16,750 nucleotides of DNA from Bryobacterales bacterium (GTDB lineage: Bacteria > Acidobacteriota > Terriglobia > Bryobacterales > Bryobacteraceae): assembly GCA_003164075.1 (NCBI GenBank), contig PLRZ01000240.1, forward strand, positions 3,130-19,879, given 5' to 3'. A program made the position numbers and the translations under genes. Each line of letters opens with the position of its first letter. The first letter of the stretch is position 1. This document shows positions 6,755-14,203 of this stretch, piece by piece. Under the pieces are notes generated by a model, which was given only the letters and a program-made list of their open reading frames with translations, was not told where the DNA came from and did no database searches.

Positions 6755-7701
6755 GGTGCGATAGCCGATTGAGCGCCAAGTTCGGCGTTCGCGGCCTCGA
6801 GCATTGCAGCGATTCCCTCGCGCAGGCTTATGGCCGGAGTCCAGTCATACTCATGCTTCGCATAGGAACTGTCCAGGACCACCCAATCCGTCAGCCACTG
6901 CCCGCGGGCCGCGTCCATCCGAATGGGGAATGGCGAGCCATGGCAATCTCGCATGATGGCTAGAACGTCGTGCACCGAGTGTCCCTGTCCCGATCCGACG
7001 TTCACGATGTCGAACGGCCGGCGGGGCGTGGATGCCTTCATCGTCATGGCCCGGAGATCGTGAAGATGAACGTAGTCGCGCACGTTGCCGGCATTCCCAA
7101 AGAGGCGGACTGGTTCGTCATGCAAGAGTTGGTTTAGGGCCACGCCGATCAGGCCTTGCGTGCGGAATTGAGGAAGGAGTGTTCCGTAAGCGTTGCCTAC
7201 GCGAAGCACCGTGGCAGTGAGTTCCCCGCGTTCCGCCGCCAGCCGCAGGTAGTGCTCGGCAGCGAGTTTGAGAATGCCGTAGGACGAGCCGGGTGCGCAG
7301 GGGTCGCATTCGCGGTACGGCACGTGCGCGCCGCTCGGGGCGTAGACCGCGCCTCCACTGCTGAAGTAAACGATGTGCGGCTTGCCGCGGAGCTGGCGAA
7401 CGGCATCCAGCAGAGTCAGGAATGGCGCCAGGTTCAGGGCCGCGTCAGCCGGTCGATCCAGGTCGGAATTGAGAGGCGTATTGGTGTGGGCCAGGTAGTA
7501 GATCGTTTCCAGGCCGCAGGCGAATCGTTGGCAGTCCGCGCGCGAGAGCAGGTCACCTTGCAGGATTTCGGCCGTAAGAGACGACGGCACTTTGGCGGCG
7601 CTTCGAGTGAGAATCCTCAGGGGTCTTTGCGAATCGCCGGCATGGTGGCACAAATAAGACCCGATGAATCCCGTGGCGCCTATAATACCCGTAGTCATCA
7701 T
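6751..7701 (-). CDS. NAD-dependent epimerase/dehydratase (extended SDR)
   Basis: A 316-aa extended short-chain dehydrogenase of the nucleotide-sugar epimerase/dehydratase group, which remodels NDP-sugars for glycan synthesis. GIIGATGFIGS (5-15) is the Rossmann GxxGxxG. GDLLSRADC (49-57) follows the adenine-binding acidic region. VYFSSGGAVY (111-120) gives the active-site serine, and YGILK (141-145) the YxxxK pair. VGNAYG and FGNAGNVRDYVHLHDL match the substrate-binding and R-D-Y/F-V-x-V-x-D motifs. The start is one of two adjacent ATGs (7701/7698), chosen over 7752 because the fold begins here; GGAAC just upstream is a weak ribosome site. The gene overlaps the GT2 start. The exact reaction (4-epimerase versus dehydratase or reductase) is not resolved. 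Confidence 0.9.
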   Translation of the reverse strand: MMTTGIIGATGFIGSYLCHHAGDSQRPLRILTRSAAKVPSSLTAEILQGDLLSRADCQRFACGLETIYYLAHTNTPLNSDLDRPADAALNLAPFLTLLDAVRQLRGKPHIVYFSSGGAVYAPSGAHVPYRECDPCAPGSSYGILKLAAEHYLRLAAERGELTATVLRVGNAYGTLLPQFRTQGLIGVALNQLLHDEPVRLFGNAGNVRDYVHLHDLRAMTMKASTPRRPFDIVNVGSGQGHSVHDVLAIMRDCHGSPFPIRMDAARGQWLTDWVVLDSSYAKHEYDWTPAISLREGIAAMLEAANAELGAQSAIAP

Positions 7702-7905
7702 TTGTTCCGACCGCGTTCCCGAGCACCGCGAAGAAACATGGTAGCTTAACAATCGGTTTGCAGCAACTCGTTCAGGCGCCGCGAGTTAAGTGGATTCGTA
7801 CAATACAGCCAAAGGCCCGCCAACCGCTCATGCCTGGCGCGAATAGCTGTTTCAGTCCGGCCGTGCTGCGGGCAACCCCCGTTTGCTGTTACTGTAGCTT
7901 GAGCA
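7702..7905. promoter_or_regulatory. Divergent intergenic region between the epimerase-GT2 operon and the GT4 fusion gene
   Basis: The region is 204 bp between two outward-facing starts. It should contain promoters for both sides of the glycan cluster. No confident -35/-10 box, operator or riboswitch was recognised, and no Shine-Dalgarno is evident for the plus-strand gene. Confidence 0.35.
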
Positions 7906-10110
7906 ATGCTCCCCACTCGGCCCGTTGTCAGCGTCATCGTCTCCTTGGAGAACCCGGGCGAGACCCTGGAGCGGACACTGCGTTCAGTTGAGGCCCAAAG
8001 CTTTCCCTCGGTGGAAGTGTTGCTATGCGGACCTTCCGGGCGATTGACGGCTCTAGGGGACATTGTCTCTCCGCGCTTCGTTCCGCTACTGGTGGACGTT
8101 CCGGACAATAGCGGCGGGGCGTGGAAGGCAGGATTGTCTCGGGCATCCGGGGAGTTTGTCTGCTGCTTGCTGGCAGGCGATGAGTTAGCGCCAACTTACC
8201 TGGAGAAGTGTCTTTTCCAGATCGCCGTCAATGGAGACGATGCCGGAGCGGCCGGTGAGGAGCCGCCGGATAGCGCGCCACATATTTGCGTGGTGCGGAA
8301 AGCGGTTCTCACCACCGTCATCGGGTCCGACTGGCTTGGTGGGCTTGGCGAGCAACGCGTGAGATTCGCAAGCCGCCTGGCAGCCGTAATGGGCGTAGTC
8401 CCGGAGATTCTCGCTCGCCCCGCCGATCCTCCGCTTGGGAATCTCGCGACAGCGTCGCCGCTTATTCCGGAGCCGATCGGCAGACGGTCTTTCAGTTATG
8501 CCGGACTGGTTACCGGGTGGCCGCAGTCCCGCCGCACGATCCTCCTCGCGATGCCGTTCCTGAAGATGGGCGGCAGCGCGACCATTGTCAGCCAGTTGTG
8601 CCGGCAGTTGAAGGGCCTGGGATTTCATATTTTGGTTTATACAACCGTCCCAACGGCGACAATCCAGGGCGATACCACCAGTTGGTTCGAGGATGCCGCG
8701 GCCGGTATTTACCACCTGCCACACTTTCTGGACATGGGGCACTGGCCGGCGTTCCTTACCTACCTGATCCAGCAGCACGGCGTTAGCGTCTTATGGCAAG
8801 TGGGCTCCTCCTACACCTACGAGCTGCTGCCGAACCTGCGGGAACTCTTCCCCCAGTTAGGGGTTGTGGACTTGTTATTCAACGCCCATGGCCACATCGC
8901 CGACTACTTCAAGTATAACTACCTGATCGACCATGTCGTCACGGAGCATGCGGGCATGAAGGCGTGGCTCCTGGAGCGTGGCACGCAAGAGGACCAGGTC
9001 TCTGTCATTCCGAACGGTGTGGACCTGGTGGTGTACTCGCCCCGCCCCAGGTTGGACTGGCGCACGAGACAGCCGCGATTGCCGGACGACCGCCGGTTCG
9101 TGGCCACGTTCCTTGGCAGGCTTTCCGAAGAAAAGGCGCCGGATGTATTTTTGGAGATCGCGGCGCTTCTGGCGGACCAGCCGTCCATCGAGTTCCTCGT
9201 CTGCGGGTCCGGTCCCCTGGAGCCGGCCCTGCGAAGCGAAGTGGCAGCTCGCGGGTTGACCGGGCGCGTCACGTTCCTGGGATTCGTTTCCACCCGCGAC
9301 TTCCTGCCTTGTTGCGATGCGGTGGTGGTTTGCTCCAGTCTGGACGGACGGCCGAACATCGTTATGGAAAGCCTGGCCATGGGTGTGCCGGTGGTTGCCA
9401 GCCGCGTGGGCGGAATTCCGGAGATGATGCCGCCAGGCGAGGAAGACCTGCTCTGCGAGCCGGCGGACGCCGCCGCTTTTGCCGAGGCCATCCGGCTGCT
9501 GGCGTGCTGCCCGGACCGGTGGCGGCGTTCCGCACAGGCGGCCAGGAGGCACGCCGAGGAGCACATGTCGATTGCGGACAGCGGCCATGCCTACGCACGA
9601 CTATTCGACGATCTGCGGGAGAAGCGGCAAGCGCTCGACCGTCATTTGACTCCGGAGACAGTGGCGGCCGGCCTCTGTTATGATCTGGCCGCCAGATCGT
9701 CGGGGCCTCCTTCAGCGGCGCTCCGCTTGTGGAGGGCGTGTTCCCCGCTTTCCTGGCCGGGACACTTCCGCAACGCGCTGCTTTTGTGGAGGCTCCGGCG
9801 GAGCGGCCAGGAACAGAAACTCCTGGACCATTTCGACGCGGACTACTACACCGGCCAGTTTCCACCGATGAAGCGGAAACGGTCTCCGCTCCTGCACTAT
9901 TTGTTTCTCGGATTCCGCGAGGGACGAAACCCATCGCCCACTTTCGATACGCGCTATTACCTGCGCGCGTACCCGGATGTGCGGCGGGGCGGCGTCAATC
10001 CTCTACTGCATTTTGCGATGTGGGGAGAGCAGGAAGGCCGCGTGCCTACGTGGAGGGCCAATGCCCAAAGGGTCCAGCGGGACACCGATGATCAGCGGCA
10101 GGGCATATAA
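7906..10110 (+). CDS. Multidomain glycosyltransferase: degenerate GT2-like plus GT4 plus C-terminal repeats
   Basis: A 734-aa protein with three parts. Residues 6 to about 110 resemble the N-terminus of GT2 enzymes (VVSVIVSLENPGETLERTLRSV, then GLSRASGEFVCCLLAGDELAP). The DGS motif is replaced by GPSG and the DxD by AGDE, so this part is probably not catalytic. Residues about 205-580 are a GT4 (GT-B) retaining glycosyltransferase: an MPFLKMGGSATIV glycine loop, VSVIPNGVDL near 365, FLGRLSEEKAPDVFLE near 400, and D480-GRPNIVM-E488, an EX7E motif with Asp for the first Glu. Residues 643-679 and 680-716 are two copies of FD-x-x-YY...PLLH(Y/F)...G-x-x-EGR-x-P. The protein has no signal peptide or membrane helix. 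It is divergent from the epimerase operon. Confidence 0.9.
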   Translation: MLPTRPVVSVIVSLENPGETLERTLRSVEAQSFPSVEVLLCGPSGRLTALGDIVSPRFVPLLVDVPDNSGGAWKAGLSRASGEFVCCLLAGDELAPTYLEKCLFQIAVNGDDAGAAGEEPPDSAPHICVVRKAVLTTVIGSDWLGGLGEQRVRFASRLAAVMGVVPEILARPADPPLGNLATASPLIPEPIGRRSFSYAGLVTGWPQSRRTILLAMPFLKMGGSATIVSQLCRQLKGLGFHILVYTTVPTATIQGDTTSWFEDAAAGIYHLPHFLDMGHWPAFLTYLIQQHGVSVLWQVGSSYTYELLPNLRELFPQLGVVDLLFNAHGHIADYFKYNYLIDHVVTEHAGMKAWLLERGTQEDQVSVIPNGVDLVVYSPRPRLDWRTRQPRLPDDRRFVATFLGRLSEEKAPDVFLEIAALLADQPSIEFLVCGSGPLEPALRSEVAARGLTGRVTFLGFVSTRDFLPCCDAVVVCSSLDGRPNIVMESLAMGVPVVASRVGGIPEMMPPGEEDLLCEPADAAAFAEAIRLLACCPDRWRRSAQAARRHAEEHMSIADSGHAYARLFDDLREKRQALDRHLTPETVAAGLCYDLAARSSGPPSAALRLWRACSPLSWPGHFRNALLLWRLRRSGQEQKLLDHFDADYYTGQFPPMKRKRSPLLHYLFLGFREGRNPSPTFDTRYYLRAYPDVRRGGVNPLLHFAMWGEQEGRVPTWRANAQRVQRDTDDQRQGI
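9832..10053 (+). repeat. Two tandem coding repeats FD..YY...PLLH...EGR.P
   Basis: Within the GT4 fusion gene, two adjacent units of 37 residues share FD-x-x-YY, a central proline, PLLH(Y/F), G-x-x-EGR-x-P. DNA identity between them is low, so this is an old protein-level duplication rather than a recent DNA repeat. From memory this motif recurs at the ends of other large bacterial glycosyltransferases, where its role is not defined; it may bind glycan or protein partners. Confidence 0.75.
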
Positions 10111-10485
10111 GCTGGTGAGGTTTCGCTCTGCCTGGTGGTTGCCTGCTACAACGAAGAGGAGGCGCTACCCGCCGCCTTTCAAACCATCATACCGGAGCTT
10201 GAGGCTGCCACTGCCGGTAGCTGGAGGATCCTCCTTGTCGACCCCGGAAGCGGTCCGACCGTCGGTCACTTCCTCGACTACACCATCCAACCGCTCAGAC
10301 GCGAGGCGGAACAGAAGTGCCCTAACGATTCCCACATATACGTCCTGGGGCGCCATTTTGCTGCCCCTCTTGCTGGTGCGAAAAAGGGCTGATTCCCCAG
10401 AACTTTCTCCGGGCCGTGCTACAGGGGGTACCGAAGCGCGGGGAGATTACTTCGTTGTCCTCCTCGCCATAACGCTAGCAGGCCC
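10111..10485 (+). pseudogene. Relic of a polyprenyl-phosphate-type GT2 gene
   Basis: Starting right after the GT4 fusion stop and in the same frame, the translation reads VSLCLVVACYNEEEALPAAF, the classic N-terminus of dolichol/polyprenyl-phosphate glycosyltransferases (DPM1-like). It then gives WRILLVDPGSG, where an intact enzyme has VDDGS. Similarity fades but returns as LGRHF near 10348. That frame stops at 10392. In a different frame EARGDYFVVL appears at 10433-10462, where intact relatives have ARGDYVVVMDADLQDPP; the DADL motif is lost. A loss of key aspartates, a frame change and no continuation to full length (about 300 aa) point to a decayed gene. The largest open stretch (10135-10392, GTG start, 85 aa) could still be called as a small ORF but would not be a working enzyme. 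Confidence 0.6.
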
Positions 10486-10522
10486 ACCTGTGCCGTCCGC
10501 ATCCGGCCAATCGCGGATCGCA

Positions 10523-11818
10523 TTATTTCAAAGCGGGCAATCTGTAACCAGGCTGCACCTCTTCAAGGTGCGCGGATTCAACTCTCCAGACGTACAAGTG
10601 CTTTGCCGAAAATTTCTGAATCCAATATCCCGGAAGGTCCATCAAGAGGGTCGATCCATCCCACGTCCAAACATAGCCCTCCGTCGGGTGAAACTGGGTC
10701 ATGCCTCGAAACGGCCGTCTGCCCTGATTCAGAGGACTTAGAGAGAATACGGCGGGAGTCAGGCTCCAAGTCGCACCGAACACTGTAATGGACCTATACG
10801 TAGCGGGTCCGATATAGAGGATCGCCGAATCGGGCGGACATTTGCGAATCTCATCAATCGGCGTTACGGCAAGAATGCGGCGTTCCCGTTGCCACACTTC
10901 CGCCCAGTCTTTAACCTGGCGCTGCTGGGTTGCCGCAAGAAACGTAATCAGACCTAACCCGGAAACCACCAAGCCCAATCTGAGAAAACCCAAGGCAGGC
11001 ACGCCAATGCAGCAAAACAACGCAAAGAAGGCCACGGTGAATGACCAGGAAACTGAAAACAGGGTGCGCGATTCCATTCCAAATGGGGCAAAACCATAAC
11101 CGGCCAGCGAGTAGACGAAGCTTGAGACGAGAAACGTGATGAGGCTCAACGCAAGTAATCCCAGCACTCGTCGGCATAATGGCTGCGCGGCTCTCTTGAC
11201 CAGCGCTGCTACAAGAGGGATCAGAGCACACGCGGCAAACGATGCAATCAGCGCTCGCCAGACAAGCTGATTCCCTACGCTTCTCTCCAGAATGCCCGGT
11301 AAAGAGTGAACGTTGGATAGGAACCCCAATATCCAGTGTTGGGAGAAGGTCTTGGTCGGCGCACCACGGCCAGCGACGTAGCGGTTAAACGCAATGGCAA
11401 CCGACTGAGCGGCAAAAGAAATGAGAATGAGAATCCCCACAGTCCGTTTGTCCCGCCCCGGTCCCAGTCGATAGGCGACATAGAATGCGAGAACCGGGAA
11501 GATTGCGAAATAGAATGCCTCATACGTCAAAAAGGAAGCAAGCAATAACGCCCCGAATCGAAGCATTGCGCCTATTGCGATCGGTTTGCCCGCCAGCAGC
11601 ATGCGGGCAGCCTCGGTGAACAGAATCTGAGCGACCAAGTTATGGGACACCATCGGCCAGGCTGTAGTCCCGAGCATCCACGGCAGAGCGAGCCAGAAGA
11701 TCACGGCGAGGTCCGCTGCTAGAGTGTATTTTGGTGAGGCTTCCGAAAGACGGATAAGCCACGAGCGGAGAGAGAGCCGCGGCCAAAACGAGAAAGATGG
11801 AGGCGCACTGCAACCCAA
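10523..11818 (-). CDS. C-terminal part of a frameshifted GT-C-like membrane protein
   Basis: The frame gives up to 431 aa and is a polytopic membrane protein. Hydrophobic spans include LAVIFWLALPWMLG, FGALLLASFLTYEAFYFAIFP, IGILILISFAAQ-type and FVSSFVYSLAG-type segments, followed by a soluble C-terminal tail of about 100 residues. The first 20 or so residues of this frame are not membrane-like; the natural beginning of the protein is the overlapping frame at 11640-12182. Together the two frames make one protein of about 553 codons, with a shift near 11769-11776. Layout suggests a GT-C (PMT/ArnT-like) enzyme using lipid-linked sugars, but no family signature is firm in this half. Hand counts give 92 of 180 G+C at 10981-11160, against 120 of 180 at 8941-9120, so it is compositionally unlike its neighbour. 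It converges with the GT2 relic. Confidence 0.7.
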   Translation of the reverse strand: MGCSAPPSFSFWPRLSLRSWLIRLSEASPKYTLAADLAVIFWLALPWMLGTTAWPMVSHNLVAQILFTEAARMLLAGKPIAIGAMLRFGALLLASFLTYEAFYFAIFPVLAFYVAYRLGPGRDKRTVGILILISFAAQSVAIAFNRYVAGRGAPTKTFSQHWILGFLSNVHSLPGILERSVGNQLVWRALIASFAACALIPLVAALVKRAAQPLCRRVLGLLALSLITFLVSSFVYSLAGYGFAPFGMESRTLFSVSWSFTVAFFALFCCIGVPALGFLRLGLVVSGLGLITFLAATQQRQVKDWAEVWQRERRILAVTPIDEIRKCPPDSAILYIGPATYRSITVFGATWSLTPAVFSLSPLNQGRRPFRGMTQFHPTEGYVWTWDGSTLLMDLPGYWIQKFSAKHLYVWRVESAHLEEVQPGYRLPALK

Positions 11819-12182
11819 ACACGGATTTGCCCATCAGAGAGGTGACGATGAAAGCAGTAAATCCAAGCACCGGCCGAGGGCCGTAGTTTGTAGTAAGGCC
11901 AACGAAATAGCTGAGACGATCCAGGGAAAAAGGCGCGGTGGCATGGACCGGCTCTATTAGAGCCCACCAGTCATCCTGATAGATACCTAGATAGAACGGT
12001 CGCGCCGCGTAGAGAACGAGCCATGCGGATAAGACAAGCAGCGGAAACCTCGCATTTAACGACAGCACCCGGCGGCTCACCATGTCGTACTTTGGAGCGG
12101 CGTGGGGTGCCGCTGCCGCAATTCCATCCGCGCTCAACCTTTGCGATGGTTGCAGATGTCTCTTCTTACGCCGTTGTGCCAT
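11640..12182 (-). CDS. N-terminal part of a frameshifted GT-C-like membrane protein
   Basis: The frame gives 180 aa. After an Arg/Lys-rich start comes a first membrane helix (FPLLVLSAWLVLYAARPF, beginning near residue 46), then the loop YLGIYQDDWWAL. An acidic pair in the first external loop is typical of the catalytic site in GT-C glycosyltransferases. Further helices are VLGFTAFIVTSL and VFGLQCASIFLVLAAAL. After about residue 137 the frame turns hydrophilic and low-complexity, while the other frame picks up a clean membrane helix, so the true protein must switch frame near 11770. An alternative start is ATG at 12083 (MVSRRVLSLNA), which removes a 33-residue polar extension; neither has a clear ribosome site. 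Confidence 0.65.
   Translation of the reverse strand: MAQRRKKRHLQPSQRLSADGIAAAAPHAAPKYDMVSRRVLSLNARFPLLVLSAWLVLYAARPFYLGIYQDDWWALIEPVHATAPFSLDRLSYFVGLTTNYGPRPVLGFTAFIVTSLMGKSVFGLQCASIFLVLAAALSPLVAYPSFGSLTKIHSSSGPRRDLLARSAVDARDYSLADGVP
11769..11776 (-). other. Likely frameshift site at an (AG)4 / (CT)4 tract
   Basis: On the coding strand the sequence reads GCGGCTCTCTCTCCG. Adding one CT unit would join the upstream frame (FLVLAAALS) directly to the downstream frame (LRSWLIRLSEASPKY, then a membrane helix). The two frames differ by exactly one base in phase, which a loss of two bases from the tract explains. It may be a real slippage mutation, a switchable site or a sequencing error; the sequence alone cannot say. 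Confidence 0.6.
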
Positions 12183-12478
12183 ATTTCAGCACATCGTACC
12201 ACGCCTCAGAACGCCGACTTGTTCCACTCGCAGGACGTCTGCCGCGGAATCGCGTGTACCATCGAACACGCGGTTTCGACTCGAGTCGCCCCGTAGGCCA
12301 ACCTGATCGGCAAGATCCATCTCTACCAGGCCCCCCCGGCGGACGGCGCACCGATTCTCCCGGGGCAGCTTTGTCACCGCGTGTCTGGCCAATATTCGCA
12401 TTTGAACTCTCGATCTTGACTGGATACTACGATGGCTGAAGCGGGGGCCTGGAACGCCCGTATGGCGCGATCGCTTGC
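12183..12478. other. Intergenic region, no gene recognised
   Basis: The 296-bp gap lies between the start of the GT-C-like gene and the end of the methyltransferase-GT2 gene, both on the minus strand. Open frames crossing it lack family resemblance. The only structure noticed is a 7-bp-arm hairpin, CGCGTGT/ACACGCG at 12251-12257 and 12266-12272. It should hold the promoter of the GT-C-like gene and any terminator of the fusion gene, but neither was identified. The size suggests lost coding DNA. Confidence 0.5.
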
Positions 12479-13981
12479 TTAGTAGTCGACCTTGAGCTTC
12501 CGGAAACCATGCATACACATTCGCAGCATGATCAAACCGTTCTTGAAGACCTTTGTCATCTTGGTGACGCCATAGATCCTCTCCTGATAGTGAACCGGCT
12601 GGTCCATCACCCGGAGATTCAGTTTGGCGGCGCCGAAAAGTAAGTCGTAATCGCCCCAGCGGTCCATGGTCCCCCAGGTTCCAATCATGGGCCGGATTCT
12701 CTCCCAGTCGGAACGCCAGATCACCTTCGTCCCGCAGAGCGTGTCCTTGATTCGTTGCCCCAACAGGTAAGAAAAGACTCCGCTGAAGAGCTTGTTGCCG
12801 AGCATGTTGGCGCCCTTCATCGCGGTTTTCGGAACCGGGTAAATCAGCCGGGAACCATTGACGAACTCCACCCCCACGCGGGCAATGGCATCCAGAAAGT
12901 AGGGCAATTCCTCCGGCATTACCGTGAGGTCCGCATCAAGGATCATCAGAATATCGCCGGTGGCATGCTCGAACCCCGTCCATACATTTCGGGACTTGCA
13001 GATTCCCGGCCCGTTCACCAGCCGTATGTTCCGCTCGGGGTGGATGGCCTGCATGCGGCGAACCTCGTCCTCGGTGCCGTCCGTAGACTTGTCGTCGCAA
13101 AAAATGATCTCGGTGGCTCCGCCGAGTTCGGGGATGCGTCTCACGGCGTCTTCGACGTTGCCCTGCTCGTCCTTGCAAGGGATCACCACCGAGACCTTCA
13201 GCGTAGCCGGATCGAGGGGTTTGGGGATCGGCCTCGCCACCAGCACTTCCACCATGCATAAGCGCTGCACCAACGGCAGTTTGGCCACGAAGCGGTTCAG
13301 CAGGGCCGACAACAGCGGGACATACTTCGGAAACAGGGCCGTCCGGTAAGTCTTCAGCCATTCAAACCCGGTCAGCTCCAGCAATCCGGTCAGGTCCTTT
13401 TCCGAGAGCCAGTTCTGATCGCCTTGAGGGATCTTGAGATGCAAACGTTGCGCCAGAAGCAGGATAGGTTCCCACAAGTGGTTGTAATTGTAGATCAGCA
13501 GGCGAGTGTGCCGTTGACATCCGGGCCGGATACGGTGCAGGGCCATCTGAACGTCCACCACCTCATTGACGTTATTGATCAGCACGTAATCGAAGGTCTC
13601 GGAAGGGGTGTAGTCCTCCGGGAACGCCTCCACGTAAGTGAACCTCGGATGCTCCCGCCGGGCAGCGGCAATCATCTCCGGACTAATATCCACGCCGACG
13701 CCATAAGAGGGTTGGAGCGCTTCGAGCAAAAAGCCGGTCTCGCAGCGAATGTTCAATATGCGCTTTCCCGGCTCGACGAGGTGTTTCAAGAGCCTCTTGA
13801 GGATCTGATAATAATAGCGATTCCGTCGAATCCAATTGGCCCGCGAGGGAGCTTGCACTGCCTGCAGACGCCGCGTGCGCTCATTCCGTTCGCGAAGTGC
13901 CTGCAGACCCCATACCGCGGGGGCAGCGGCGACTCCTCCGTCCCGGGCTTCTCTCTCGCGCATGTCAGGCTTGGTGCTCAT
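12479..13981 (-). CDS. Methyltransferase-GT2 glycosyltransferase fusion
   Basis: A 500-aa, two-domain cytoplasmic protein. Residues about 50-245 have a class I SAM methyltransferase layout: motif I region RILNIRCETGF (74-84), the acidic end of strand 2 in GVGVDIS (Asp98), and a FDYVLINNVNEV motif IV-like strand. Motif I is eroded: relatives have D/E-x-G-C-G-T-G, here N-I-R-C-E-T-G. Residues 263-500 are a GT2 domain like polyprenyl-phosphate glycosyltransferases, with VSVVIPCKDE (263-272), FCDDKSTDGT (294-303) and ILDADL (347-352), all intact, plus a C-terminal part (CGTKVIWRSDW, DYDLLFGAAK). No membrane helices follow, unlike many DPM-like enzymes. The frame stays open to 14161, but those extra 60 residues are Arg-rich and unlike the family, so 13981 is preferred. 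The start lacks a clear ribosome site. It is divergent from the GT39 gene. Confidence 0.88.
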   Translation of the reverse strand: MSTKPDMREREARDGGVAAAPAVWGLQALRERNERTRRLQAVQAPSRANWIRRNRYYYQILKRLLKHLVEPGKRILNIRCETGFLLEALQPSYGVGVDISPEMIAAARREHPRFTYVEAFPEDYTPSETFDYVLINNVNEVVDVQMALHRIRPGCQRHTRLLIYNYNHLWEPILLLAQRLHLKIPQGDQNWLSEKDLTGLLELTGFEWLKTYRTALFPKYVPLLSALLNRFVAKLPLVQRLCMVEVLVARPIPKPLDPATLKVSVVIPCKDEQGNVEDAVRRIPELGGATEIIFCDDKSTDGTEDEVRRMQAIHPERNIRLVNGPGICKSRNVWTGFEHATGDILMILDADLTVMPEELPYFLDAIARVGVEFVNGSRLIYPVPKTAMKGANMLGNKLFSGVFSYLLGQRIKDTLCGTKVIWRSDWERIRPMIGTWGTMDRWGDYDLLFGAAKLNLRVMDQPVHYQERIYGVTKMTKVFKNGLIMLRMCMHGFRKLKVDY

Positions 13982-14203
13982 AAGGGAGGAGCAAAACGTT
14001 AGCCCGGCTTTGCGGCAAGGTCGCCGGGCGGCGCGTCTAAGAACCGCTGTCTCGTCCAAACGAAGGATTTTAGCATACACGCCCCGATGATCGGATTGAA
14101 CCGTAAGACTATACGACGCGCTCCACCTCCGGCGGGACGCGCACCGCTGTGTTAAGCTCATGAAGTGTTAAGGGCCTACCGATAGCCCGAACCAACCCGA
14201 AAC
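13982..14203. promoter_or_regulatory. Divergent intergenic region between the MT-GT2 fusion and the GT39-like gene
   Basis: The 222-bp region separates two outward-facing genes whose products may act in one pathway (donor synthesis and donor use). Promoters for both are expected here; none was recognised with confidence. If the fusion protein starts further upstream (14161), the shared region shrinks to 42 bp. Confidence 0.35.

Noticed and set aside
8875..9588. Minus-strand frames opposite the GT4 domain
   Set aside because: They are shadows of a strongly supported GT4 coding region.
14022..14161. N-terminal extension of the MT-GT2 fusion from ATG 14161
   Set aside because: The frame is open, but the 60 extra residues are Arg-rich with no match to the methyltransferase layout, so the start at 13981 was preferred. 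Not excluded.
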